From Agrococcus baldri (GTDB lineage Bacteria; Actinomycetota; Actinomycetes; Actinomycetales; Microbacteriaceae), in the NCBI GenBank assembly GCA_007988785.1, contig BJUU01000004.1, forward strand, positions 124,001 through 188,000: 64,000 nucleotides of DNA, written 5' to 3'. The notes beneath the pieces were generated by a model. The model made no database searches and had not been told where the DNA came from. It saw nothing but the letters and a program-made list of their open reading frames with translations. Positions within the stretch are counted from its first letter, which is position 1. The number at the start of each line of letters is the position of its first letter. This document shows, in pieces, positions 50,913 through 58,179 of the stretch. Position numbers and translations under genes: made by a program.

Positions 50913-51467
50913 TCAGGACGACAGCGCGCGGCCGATCGCGAGCTCGCCGATCGCGCGCGCGAGGCGGCCGGCGTACTCCTCGACGTCGTCGGCGCGCCGC
51001 GGCGCGCGCACCCTCGCGGGCACGATCCCCCGCACCGCGCATGCCACGGCGATCACGCTGCGCGAGAACGCCGGGAGCCCGCGCTCCAGGATCGACACCA
51101 CCGCCCGCCCGTACGACGAGTTCGCGACAGTCTCGAGGGTGAGGGTGAGTTCTTCGAGGGTGAAGACGCGGTGGCGCGCCAGCAGCGGCTGCGCGAGGCC
51201 GTGCAGATGCCGAGCGTCGAGGCCGACGACCAGCTCCGCAGCGCGGCACCGCGCCCGCTGCGCCTTGCGCGACGGCTCGAGCGAGATGTCGAGCTCGCGC
51301 ACCACCACCGCTGCCGCGAACTCCGTGCTCCCCAGCACCGCCCCGAGCTCGTCGACCACGCGCTGCACGACCTGCCGCGAGCGCGCCGCATCGCCGTCGT
51401 AGACGGCGAGCACGCGCACGACGCGCTCGGCGTCGCGCGACCCCGGGGAGCGAGCGGAAAAATGCAC
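50913..51467 (-). CDS. pseudo-phosphatase: LMW-PTP-like protein lacking the catalytic cysteine, 184 aa
   Basis: Aligning by eye with the phosphatase at 46540-47190, VLAVYDGDAARSR replaces VLAVCTGNICRSP, so Cys21 is Tyr23 and the second Cys is Ala, while the Arg is kept. The middle (AAELVVGLDARHL) and VFTLEELTLTLETVA match ASDLVIALAHEHR and TFTLIELTRVVEML. The general-acid DP is not seen. Catalysis by the LMW-PTP mechanism is therefore not possible; a binding or decoy role is inferred. GTG 51467 is preferred because TACGAT lies 7 nt before it; ATG 51476 lies within that hexamer. Confidence 0.65.
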   Translation of the reverse strand: MHFSARSPGSRDAERVVRVLAVYDGDAARSRQVVQRVVDELGAVLGSTEFAAAVVVRELDISLEPSRKAQRARCRAAELVVGLDARHLHGLAQPLLARHRVFTLEELTLTLETVANSSYGRAVVSILERGLPAFSRSVIAVACAVRGIVPARVRAPRRADDVEEYAGRLARAIGELAIGRALSS

Positions 51468-51508
51468 GTACCCCATCGTACGAAGCCGCGACCGCGCGGT
51501 TGACCGGA

Positions 51509-52789
51509 TCAGGTCAGGATCTGCTCAGGGCGCGGCGGCAGCAGCTGCTCGATGAGCGCCGCGGCCCGCTCCGCTCCCCCGAGCTCGTCGAACTCCGCGG
51601 CGATCTCCCGCGCCCGCTCGCGGAACATCGGCTCCCTCAGGACCCTGCGCACGGCGGCCCTGACCCGGATGGGTCGTGGTCGCCCCGTGCGCAGGTCCAG
51701 CCCCGCACCCGACCACGCGACCCGTGCGGCGATCTCGGGCTTGTCGAGCGTGCCCCCGGCGACCACGAGCGGCACGCCCGCCGCCAGCATCTCCAGCACG
51801 CCACCCCATCCGCCGTTCGTCACCCCCGCCGCCGTGTGCGGCAGGACCGTCGAGAAGGGCACGAAGTCGACCAGCCGCGCGTTGGCGGGCACGTGCGCGT
51901 CGACCTCGACGCCTGCGGTGGTGCCGATCACCCGCACCGGGTCGTGCGCGAGGCCGAACAGGGTCGGCTCGAGCAGCTCTGCCGGGTCGGTGTCGAACAG
52001 GCCCTGCGTGACGAGCACGACAGGGCGCGGCTCGTCGGCGAGCGTCTCGGCCCACAGCGGCGGCGGGCCGAGCGGTGCGGCACGGGGCCGCAGCTGCCCG
52101 ACGAACTCGACGTGCGCCGGCAGGTCGCTGCGGGGGAACTCGAGCAGCGGCGAGCCCGTCGCGATCACCAGCTGCGGCGAGTAGATCGCCTCGCGGAACG
52201 GCCGCCCCGCGGGCAGCTCGAGCTGCGCGCGCAGCGCCCGGTAGGCGCGCTCGGCCCGCTCGACCGCCGCCGGCGTGATCGCCCGCAGCAGCCGGTCGCG
52301 CAGCCTGCCGACCGCGCCCCTGCCCGGCTGCAGGCCCAGGCCGTGCGGCGGCAGGTCGCGGCTCGACATCGTCAGCGGCACGAGCGAGACCGTCGCCCAG
52401 GGCAGCGCGAGCAGCTCGGCGGCGAGCCCGGTGCCGATCGCCATCACATCGCCGACCACGGCGTCGAAGCCGCGCCGCGCGTGCGCCGCGACGATGTCGT
52501 CGACCTGCCCGCGCGCGCTCGCGAGGAAGAGCTCGTGCAGCGGCGTGTGGGCGCCGCGGGCTCCGGGCTCGCCGGCGTGCGGCAGCGAGGCGGCCACCTC
52601 GTGCTCCTCGATGTCCTGCGAGTCGCGCCAGAGCACCACCTCGCACCCGAGCTCGTCGAACGCATCCGCGTACTTCGCACCCGTGTAGGCGGTGACGTAG
52701 TGGTTGCGCTCCAGGAGCGCGGCGGCGACCGCCGTCATCGGCCGAGCGTGTCCCGCGAACGGCAGAGCGGTCACGAGCAGGTGTGCCAC
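51509..52789 (-). CDS. GT1-family glycosyltransferase (MGT/UGT type), 426 aa
   Basis: Cytosolic GT-B enzyme of the macrolide/antibiotic glycosyltransferase group. It opens with HLLVTALPFAGHARPMTAVA (the GHxxP acceptor motif) and has the C-terminal donor motif VTNGGWGGVLEMLAAGVPLVVAG, where the usual HGG is NGG, so the key His of the PSPG-like loop is replaced by Asn; this may change donor choice. A possible substrate is a small hydrophobic alcohol or a lipid. TAGCGT is 6 nt before GTG 52789; GTG 52795 is two codons earlier. Confidence 0.82.
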   Translation of the reverse strand: MAHLLVTALPFAGHARPMTAVAAALLERNHYVTAYTGAKYADAFDELGCEVVLWRDSQDIEEHEVAASLPHAGEPGARGAHTPLHELFLASARGQVDDIVAAHARRGFDAVVGDVMAIGTGLAAELLALPWATVSLVPLTMSSRDLPPHGLGLQPGRGAVGRLRDRLLRAITPAAVERAERAYRALRAQLELPAGRPFREAIYSPQLVIATGSPLLEFPRSDLPAHVEFVGQLRPRAAPLGPPPLWAETLADEPRPVVLVTQGLFDTDPAELLEPTLFGLAHDPVRVIGTTAGVEVDAHVPANARLVDFVPFSTVLPHTAAGVTNGGWGGVLEMLAAGVPLVVAGGTLDKPEIAARVAWSGAGLDLRTGRPRPIRVRAAVRRVLREPMFRERAREIAAEFDELGGAERAAALIEQLLPPRPEQILT

Positions 52790-52819
52790 GGCCACACGCT
52801 AGACCCGCGCGGTCGAACC

Positions 52820-52849
52820 TTGAGAGGAATTGTGGAACACTGTTATGGT
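52820..52849 (+). promoter_or_regulatory. promoter TTGAGA-18-TATGGT for a leaderless mRNA
   Basis: TTGAGA (52820-52825) and TATGGT (52844-52849) are 18 bp apart, and GTG 52856 starts 6 nt after the -10. Confidence 0.65.
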
Positions 52850-52855
52850 TCTTGA

Positions 52856-53308
52856 GTGTCTCGAGCCCTGCAGCTCGCGCTCGGCATCGTCGCCGTGGTG
52901 ATCGGCGTCGGGCTCGGCGCGGTCATCGCCATCATCTGGCGACCCTGCGCGAGCGCGCAGATGCCGCTCGACCCGCTCACCGCCCCCGCCTGCGCCGACA
53001 TCGCCAGCGGCCCCAACACCGCCTGGGTGGGGCTGCTGCTGTGGCCGGTGGCGCTCGCCGTCGCCGGCATCGCCGTGGTGCGCACCATCTCGCGCGGCTG
53101 GGGCGTCACCTCGTGGGCGATCGTGATCGTGCTGGGCCTCGTGACCGTGCTGGCCAACCCGCTGCCGGAGTACTGGCTGCTCAACCTGAACGCGCAGTCG
53201 TGGGACGAGCCGCCCTTCACCGGCGCGCTCACCGCCCTCACCCTCGTGCTCGCAGGCTTCGTGCTCATTGCCACCCGCGAGCAGCGGGTGCGCTCTCCCC
53301 TCACCTGA
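52856..53308 (+). CDS. integral membrane protein of unknown function, 150 aa
   Basis: Four hydrophobic segments (about residues 6-24, 55-73, 82-98 and 119-137). It begins MSRALQLALGIVAVVIGVGL and has a conserved-looking cysteine pair (CASAQ and CADIA) in the first outer loop. I do not recognise the family. The start at GTG 52856 is fixed by a good promoter and the 6-nt rule. It lies between the GT1 gene (divergent) and the PLP enzyme gene, 24 nt ahead of the latter. Confidence 0.7.
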   Translation: MSRALQLALGIVAVVIGVGLGAVIAIIWRPCASAQMPLDPLTAPACADIASGPNTAWVGLLLWPVALAVAGIAVVRTISRGWGVTSWAIVIVLGLVTVLANPLPEYWLLNLNAQSWDEPPFTGALTALTLVLAGFVLIATREQRVRSPLT

Positions 53309-53332
53309 GCGCTCGCCTGGCAGAGTGGCGGC

Positions 53333-54529
53333 ATGAGCCTCGACGTCGCAGCGCTGCGCGCCCACTTCCCCTCGCTCGCCTCCGGCCTGGCGCACTTCGA
53401 CGGGCCCGGCGGCACGCAGACCCCCGCGGTGGTCGGCGAGGCGATCGCCCGCACCATCACCGCGCCGCTGTCGAACCGCGGCACCGTCGCGCCGAGCGAG
53501 CGCAACGCCGAGGATGCCGTCGACGGCTTCCGGCACGCCTTCGCCGAGCTGCTGGGCGCCTCGCCGCGCGGCATCGTCTACGGGCGCAGCGCCACGCAGA
53601 TCGCCTACGACATCTCGCGCGCGCTCGCCAAGACCTGGCGGCCCGGCGACGAGGTGGTCGTGACCCGGCTCGACCACGACTCGAACGTGCGCCCCTGGAT
53701 CCAGGCGGCGGATGCGGTGGGCGCCACCGTGCGCTGGCTGCCCTTGGACGCCGGCACGGCAGAGCTCGACCTGCGCGGCCTGGACGACATCGTGAACGAG
53801 CGCACCCGCCTGGTGGCGGTGACCGCCGCATCCAACCTGCTGGGCACCAAGCCGCCCGTCGCCCGCATCGCGGCGCGGGCGCACGAGGTGGGCGCGCTCG
53901 TCTATGTCGACGGCGTGCACTACACGGCGCACGCGGCGGTCGACACCGCGGCGCTCGGCGCCGACTTCTTCGTCTGCTCGCCCTACAAGCTCTACGGGCC
54001 GCACTGCGCGGCGCTCGCCGCCGACCCGGCGCTGCTCGAGAGCCTGCGGCCCGACAAGCTGCTGCCCTCGACCGACGCGGTGCCGGAGCGCTTCGAGCTC
54101 GGCACGCTGCCGTACGAGATCATGGCCGGCGCGACCGCCGCGGTCGACTTCATCGCCAGCCTCGGCACGGGCGGCTCGCGCTGCGAGCGCCTCGTGAGCG
54201 CCAACGAGGCGATCGACCGACACGAGCTGCGGCTGCGCGGCCGCATCGAGCACGGCCTCGCCGACTTCGGCGAGCGGGTGGCGCTGCACTCCATCGCCGC
54301 CGAGCGCACCTCGACGCTGTTCCTCACCTTCGCCGACCGCGACCCCTACGAGGCCTGCCGCTTCCTCGCCGAGCGCGACGTGGTCGCGCCCGCCGGCACC
54401 TTCTACGCGCACGAGCCCTTCGCGGCGCTCGGGCTCGACGTCGAGGCGGGCGTGCGCGTCGGCCTCGCCCCCTACAACGACGACGCCGAGGTCGACCGGC
54501 TGCTGACGGGCCTGGCCGACTGCCTCTGA
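53333..54529 (+). CDS. cysteine desulfurase-like PLP enzyme (class V, SufS-like subfamily), 398 aa
   Basis: Fold-type I PLP enzyme. The PLP lysine is in FFVCSPYKLYGPH; the phosphate-binding and pocket motifs IVYGRSATQIAYDISRAL, VTRLDHDSNVRPW and GALVYVDGVHYTAH are class V aminotransferase features. It belongs to the 'cysteine desulfurase-like' subfamily (TIGR01976 type, by memory), whose substrate is not established; the loop carrying the persulfide cysteine of SufS is not evident. CAGAGT is 6 nt before ATG 53333. It has no Fe-S cluster genes nearby. Confidence 0.82.
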   Translation: MSLDVAALRAHFPSLASGLAHFDGPGGTQTPAVVGEAIARTITAPLSNRGTVAPSERNAEDAVDGFRHAFAELLGASPRGIVYGRSATQIAYDISRALAKTWRPGDEVVVTRLDHDSNVRPWIQAADAVGATVRWLPLDAGTAELDLRGLDDIVNERTRLVAVTAASNLLGTKPPVARIAARAHEVGALVYVDGVHYTAHAAVDTAALGADFFVCSPYKLYGPHCAALAADPALLESLRPDKLLPSTDAVPERFELGTLPYEIMAGATAAVDFIASLGTGGSRCERLVSANEAIDRHELRLRGRIEHGLADFGERVALHSIAAERTSTLFLTFADRDPYEACRFLAERDVVAPAGTFYAHEPFAALGLDVEAGVRVGLAPYNDDAEVDRLLTGLADCL

Positions 54530-54561
54530 GCGCGCGCAGACGCTGGACGCAGTGCTTCTGC

Positions 54562-54580
54562 TGTTCTACGATGTAGCACA
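54562..54580. promoter_or_regulatory. operator/promoter of the Phd-VapC module
   Basis: The dyad TGTTCTAC-GAT-GTAGCACA (one mismatch) overlaps the -10 TACGAT (54567-54572) and the first base of ATG 54580. It is the likely autoregulatory site of the antitoxin. Confidence 0.65.
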
Positions 54581-54843
54581 TGAAGCAGATCGGTATCCGG
54601 GCCCTGAAGCAGAACGCCTCCGCCGTCGCCGCCGAAGCAGCGGCCGGCGAATCGATGCTGATCACCGACCGCGGCCGCCCGGTCGCGCAGATCACTCCAA
54701 TCCCTGAGTCTGCGCTTGAACGACTGCGCCGACAGGGTCGGGTGCGAGACGCGCGCGGCAGCCTGGAGGCGCTGCCTGAGCCGAGCGCCGAGGGTGACCT
54801 GAGCGGAGAGCTCGCCCGGATGCGCGAGGCAGAGCGGTTCTGA
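54580..54843 (+). CDS. antitoxin of the Phd/YefM family, 87 aa
   Basis: N-terminal DNA-binding part MKQIGIRALKQNASAVAAEA followed by SMLITDRGRPVAQITPI, the standard Phd/YefM wording, and an unstructured C-terminal toxin-binding tail (PEPSAEGDLSGELARMREAE in pieces). It neutralises the PIN toxin encoded 4 nt downstream and represses its own promoter through the overlapping dyad. It starts at ATG 54580, 7 nt after the -10, and has no leader. Confidence 0.88.
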   Translation: MKQIGIRALKQNASAVAAEAAAGESMLITDRGRPVAQITPIPESALERLRRQGRVRDARGSLEALPEPSAEGDLSGELARMREAERF

Positions 54844-54846
54844 CCT

Positions 54847-55239
54847 GTGGCTCACTACATCGACACCTCGGCTGCCGCCAAACTCGTACTGAAGGAAGCG
54901 GAATCGACAGCGATGCGGCGATGGCTGCTGGAAGAAACACGGGTGCTCGTGAGCTCCGATCTCACCCGCACCGAACTGCTGCGTGCTGTGAGGCGCATCG
55001 CACCCGACCAGGCGGTGCTGGCGCGTCGCGTGCTCGAAGAGCTGACGCTGCTCACTCTCGCGACCTCAACTTTCGAGGCCGCAGCACATCTCGACCCGGC
55101 GCTGCTTCGCACCCTCGACGCGTTGCATCTCGCATCGGCGCTCGAGCTCGGAGATGACCTCGAGGGTCTCGTCACCTATGACGACCGCATGGCCGCAGCG
55201 GCGCTCGCGCACGGCATCCCGGTGGTCGTGCCGCGGTGA
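54847..55239 (+). CDS. vapC: VapC-type PIN-domain toxin, 130 aa
   Basis: RNase toxin of the PIN fold. The acidic metal site is visible: D6 in YIDTSA, E43 in RTELLRA, D91 in LDALHLA and D112 or D113 in TYDDRM. It is expected to cut tRNA or rRNA when freed from the antitoxin. GTG 54847 follows the antitoxin stop by three bases. Its stop overlaps the GTG of the AraC gene, so the TA module and the AraC gene may be co-transcribed. Confidence 0.9.
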   Translation: MAHYIDTSAAAKLVLKEAESTAMRRWLLEETRVLVSSDLTRTELLRAVRRIAPDQAVLARRVLEELTLLTLATSTFEAAAHLDPALLRTLDALHLASALELGDDLEGLVTYDDRMAAAALAHGIPVVVPR

Positions 55240-55649
55240 GCGAGGCAACGCGCGCCGATGCCGCCCGCCACGCCATCGTCGCGATGCGGCACGTGCGCGA
55301 CCGCATCGACCGGGAGTTCGACCAGCCGCTGAACGTCGAGGCGCTCGCGGCGGGCGCGCACATGTCGGCGGGGCAGCTGAGCCGCGAGTTCGCCCGCATC
55401 TACGGCGAGCCGCCCTACAGCTACCTGATGACCCGCCGCATCGAGCGGGCGATGACGCTGCTGCGGCGTGGCGACCTGAGCGTCACCGAGGTGTGCTTCG
55501 CCGTCGGCTACGGCTCGCTCGGCACCTTCAGCACCCGCTTCAGCGAGCTCGTCGGCGTCTCCCCCAGCGCCTACCGGCGCGACCACTCCCAGGCCGCCGC
55601 GGGCATCCCCGCGTGCCTCGCGAAGCAGGTGACCCGACCCATCCGCTGA
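55236..55649 (+). CDS. AraC-family regulator with HTH_18 domain, 137 aa
   Basis: Two helix-turn-helix motifs of AraC: VEALAAGAHMSAGQLSREFARIYGEPP and VTEVCFAVGYGSLGTFSTRFSELVGVSPSAYRR. The protein consists of little more than the DNA-binding domain. The GTG start overlaps the stop of vapC (GTGA). A VOC gene lies 66 nt downstream; AraC-VOC pairs of this type are common in actinobacteria and presumably the AraC protein controls the dioxygenase/glyoxalase-like gene. Confidence 0.85.
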   Translation: MSEATRADAARHAIVAMRHVRDRIDREFDQPLNVEALAAGAHMSAGQLSREFARIYGEPPYSYLMTRRIERAMTLLRRGDLSVTEVCFAVGYGSLGTFSTRFSELVGVSPSAYRRDHSQAAAGIPACLAKQVTRPIR

Positions 55650-55715
55650 GGCGCGCATCCGTCTCCGTCAGGATCCGAGAAGCGCCGGCGGCCGCCGCGC
55701 CCTAGCGTTGCGGTC

Positions 55716-56129
55716 ATGGACATCAGCATTCACTACGCGTTCCTCCCCCACACCGACGGCGAGGCGGCGCTGGGCTTCTACCGCGACACGCTCGGCTTCG
55801 AGGTGCGGCAGGACGTCGGCTATCGGGACATGCGCTGGATCACCGTCGCGCCCGCCGGCTCGCCCACCGCGATCGTGCTGCACCCGCCGGCCGTCGACCC
55901 GGGGGTGACGGATGCGGAGCGCGCGGTCGTGCTCGACCTCATGGCGAAGGGCGTCTACACCGCGCTCAGCCTCGCGACCGACGACCTCGACGGGCTGTTC
56001 GACCGCGTGCAGGCGGCGGGCGCGGATGTCGTGCAGGAGCCCACCGACCAGGACTACGGCGTGCGCGACTGCGCCTTCCGCGACCCGGCCGGCAACCTCA
56101 TCCGCATCAACCAGCGCGCCGCGGCCTGA
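55716..56129 (+). CDS. VOC (glyoxalase/bleomycin resistance-like) protein, 137 aa
   Basis: Small vicinal-oxygen-chelate protein with the betaalphabetabetabeta repeat: IHYAFLPHTDGEAALGFYRDTLGFEV in the first half, DDLDGLFDRVQAAGADVVQEPTDQDYGVRDCAFRDPAGNLIRINQ in the second, with the closing DPAGN-(L/Y) motif. Function may be binding, lyase or dioxygenase. TAGCGT is 7 nt before ATG 55716. Its 3' end is duplicated in tandem (56082-56185) and again after the next module (56872-56932). Confidence 0.85.
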   Translation: MDISIHYAFLPHTDGEAALGFYRDTLGFEVRQDVGYRDMRWITVAPAGSPTAIVLHPPAVDPGVTDAERAVVLDLMAKGVYTALSLATDDLDGLFDRVQAAGADVVQEPTDQDYGVRDCAFRDPAGNLIRINQRAAA

Positions 56130-56185
56130 CCCGGCCGGCAACCTCATCCGCATCAACCAGCGCGCCGCGGCCTGACCCGGCCGGC
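56082..56185. repeat. 46-bp tandem duplication of the VOC gene 3' end
   Basis: The unit GACCCGGCCGGCAACCTCAT... (46 bp, 56082-56127 and 56128-56173) is present twice plus a 12-bp start of a third copy (56174-56185). The first copy encodes the end of the VOC protein and the second follows its stop. The copies are identical, so the duplication is recent. Confidence 0.92.
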
Positions 56186-56261
56186 GAGGCACACTCGTCG
56201 CTGGACTACGAGGTGTGGACAACGCAGAACGGGCGTATTACCGTTGTCATACGCTTCGGCC

Positions 56262-56564
56262 GTGGCCCGAGTCGTCTGGACTTCAGAAGCAATCGCGCAC
56301 ATGCGCGAACGCCACGGAGTGACTCAAGAGGAGGCCGACGATGCTCTCGCTGATCCGGATGTCTTGTGTCTCTCACCGGATCCGAGCAGTCGCACCGGTA
56401 GCTCCGATCGATACATCGGCCGGAGTCGCGTTCGCGATGAGGTGCTCGTGGTGATCGTGGTGCGACATGGCAGCGGAAGCTTCGGCGCGAGTGCGTGGCC
56501 CGCGAATCGGGCGCATCGCGAGATGTACGAGGGAGGGACTGTCAGTGAGCAAGCGGATTCCTGA
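56262..56564 (+). CDS. BrnT/RelE-like toxin candidate, 100 aa
   Basis: The protein reads VVWTSEAIAHMRERHGVTQEEA, then LADPDVLCLSPDPSSRTGSS and VLVVIVVRHGSGSFGASAWPAN, the pattern of a family of BrnT-like small basic proteins with the RHGVTxEEV and A-(W/N)-x-A-N segments. BrnT toxins are ribonucleases that precede their antitoxin gene, as here. A TACGCT hexamer lies 6 nt before GTG 56262, so this start is favoured over TTG 56244. It overlaps the next gene by 20 bp. Confidence 0.55.
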   Translation: MARVVWTSEAIAHMRERHGVTQEEADDALADPDVLCLSPDPSSRTGSSDRYIGRSRVRDEVLVVIVVRHGSGSFGASAWPANRAHREMYEGGTVSEQADS

Positions 56565-56871
56565 AGCAGCGCGGGATGCGGTGCGCGCCGAGATCGAGGC
56601 CGACACGGTCGACTACCGCGATACGTTGCCGGAGGGTGTGTGGACGAGGCCCAATACCGACCGGCCTCAGATGCTGTCGCTCCGCGTGCCGGGAGAGACG
56701 CTCGAGTCGCTGCAAGCGCTCGCGTCGTCCGACGGAGTGCCGGTCTCAGCCCTCGTCCGCGGGTTCATTCTCGATGGCCTCGCAAGCAGGGGCAACGATG
56801 ATCTGCGACAGGCGGTGGAGCGTCTCGAACGCGACCTTGCGCTCGTGAAGGCGCAGGCGTTGAACAGATAG
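56545..56871 (+). CDS. BrnA/CopG-like antitoxin candidate, 108 aa
   Basis: A helical protein with LSLRVPGETLESLQALAS followed by DGVPVSALVRGFILDGLAS, a ribbon-helix-helix-like pattern common in antitoxins, and a charged C-terminal helix (ERLERDLALVKAQ). GTG 56545 has a GAGGGAGGGA Shine-Dalgarno 8 nt upstream, unlike most genes here, because it lies inside the toxin gene. The toxin-then-antitoxin order and 20-bp overlap fit a BrnTA-like operon. Confidence 0.55.
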   Translation: MSKRIPEAARDAVRAEIEADTVDYRDTLPEGVWTRPNTDRPQMLSLRVPGETLESLQALASSDGVPVSALVRGFILDGLASRGNDDLRQAVERLERDLALVKAQALNR

Positions 56872-56932
56872 CGCGTTCCGCGACCCGGCCGGCAACCTCA
56901 TCCGCATCAGCCAGCGCGACGCGGCCTGATCC
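56872..56932. repeat. diverged third copy of the VOC gene 3' end
   Basis: The stretch starting just after the antitoxin TAG matches 56072-56132 with about five mismatches. It also forms the last codons and stop of the leftward ATP-grasp gene. Together with 56082-56185 it flanks the BrnTA-like module as direct repeats. Confidence 0.88.
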
Positions 56933-58028
56933 GCCGGGCGAGGCGGGCGAGTCGCTTGCCTGCCGGGCTGCGGCGGAAGCGCCGCCAGCGACTGAGGCTC
57001 GCCGTCTCACGCGCCAGCATCGCGTCGACGATCGCGCCGGCCACGTCGACCGGCTCGCCGTAGCCGGGCACGTGGTGGATCGACAGGTTGGCGCCGGTGT
57101 TCGCCTCGAGCACGACCGCGTCGGCCGCCGAGTCGAGCGAGGGCAGCAAGAGATCGATGCCCGCCACGCCCATGCCGGGGATGCTGGCGGCCGCGCGCTC
57201 GGCGATGTGCAGCGCATCCGGGTGCACACGAGCCGTGACGTTCACGTGCTCGCCGCCCTGGGAGAGGTTGGCGGCGCCGTTCATGATGACGATCTCGCCG
57301 TCGCCCGGCACCGACTCGAAGCTGTGGCCAAGTCGGGCCAGCCAGGCCTCGTCGGCCAGGATCGGCAGCCGCGCCAGGTAGGCGTGCCGGCGCCGCAGCT
57401 CGCCCTTTGCCGCGACGAGCGCCTCGACGCTGCTGCGGCCGTCGCCAACGACGAAGGCGGGGATGCGGCTGGCGGCGGCGACCGCGCGGCCCTCCACCAC
57501 CAGCACCCGCACGTCGACGCCAGAGGCCTGCTCCTCCACGAGCACGCCGGCGCTCTCCTTCGACGCCGTGGCCGCGCGCCAGGCGCGCGCGAACCCGTCC
57601 TCGGTCGTGACGCCGACAGTGACCGCCTCGCCGCCCCTGCCCGCATCCGGTTTCAGCACCACCGGGCCCTCTGCGGCGCGCAGCCAGGCGAGCGCGCGCT
57701 CGTACTCGGCCCGCCCGAAGCGCTGCCCGCGCGGCACCGGCACGCCGTGCTGCTGGAAGAGCAGCTTCGAGATGTGCTTGGAGTTCGCCGCCGGCACCGC
57801 GGTGTCGCTCGTGAGCGAGGTGACCATGTTCTTGATGGCGCCGACCGCGCCGTCGGGGCCGAGGAAGCAGTAGTGGTCGCGGCCCACCTGCAGGATGCGC
57901 AGGCCGCGCCGCTCTGCCGCCTCGACGACGTAGGCGGCGTGCCGGCCGGGATCGTCTGTCTCGTTCAGCGGCGTGCCGCGCGCGACGTGCTCACGGATGG
58001 ACCGCTCCACCGGTTGCAACGGAGCCAT
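56907..58028 (-). CDS. ATP-grasp domain protein (cyanophycin synthetase/glutathione synthetase-like), 373 aa
   Basis: Carboxylate-amine ligase fold. The ATP-grasp lysines and loop are seen in GPVVLKPDAGRGGEAVTVGV, with the metal-binding DLLL and LEANTGANLSIHH (Glu/Asn) motif near the end. It resembles the second half of cyanophycin synthetase or GshF, but lacks an amino-acid-binding partner domain, so the product is unknown. TACGAT (58041-58036) lies 7 nt before ATG 58028; ATG 58046 is upstream of that promoter. The last codons pass through the VOC repeat copy at 56872-56932. Confidence 0.8.
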   Translation of the reverse strand: MAPLQPVERSIREHVARGTPLNETDDPGRHAAYVVEAAERRGLRILQVGRDHYCFLGPDGAVGAIKNMVTSLTSDTAVPAANSKHISKLLFQQHGVPVPRGQRFGRAEYERALAWLRAAEGPVVLKPDAGRGGEAVTVGVTTEDGFARAWRAATASKESAGVLVEEQASGVDVRVLVVEGRAVAAASRIPAFVVGDGRSSVEALVAAKGELRRRHAYLARLPILADEAWLARLGHSFESVPGDGEIVIMNGAANLSQGGEHVNVTARVHPDALHIAERAAASIPGMGVAGIDLLLPSLDSAADAVVLEANTGANLSIHHVPGYGEPVDVAGAIVDAMLARETASLSRWRRFRRSPAGKRLARLARRIRPRRAG

Positions 58029-58179
58029 GCCCGGCATCGTAGCCAAGCGGGATGTCCTGCCGGCGGGGTGCGCGGACGGTCCGGCCGCTCCCCGCCGACA
58101 GAGAATGACATCACCGGCTTCGCATCACACCGTCACCCGCTCATGGTCGCTGCATCGCATCGGGTGAGACCATGGATCT

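Noticed and set aside
56082..56932. attL/attR of an integrated phage or ICE
   Set aside because: The enclosed DNA is under 0.8 kb with no integrase, excisionase or tRNA target; only a two-gene module is inside.
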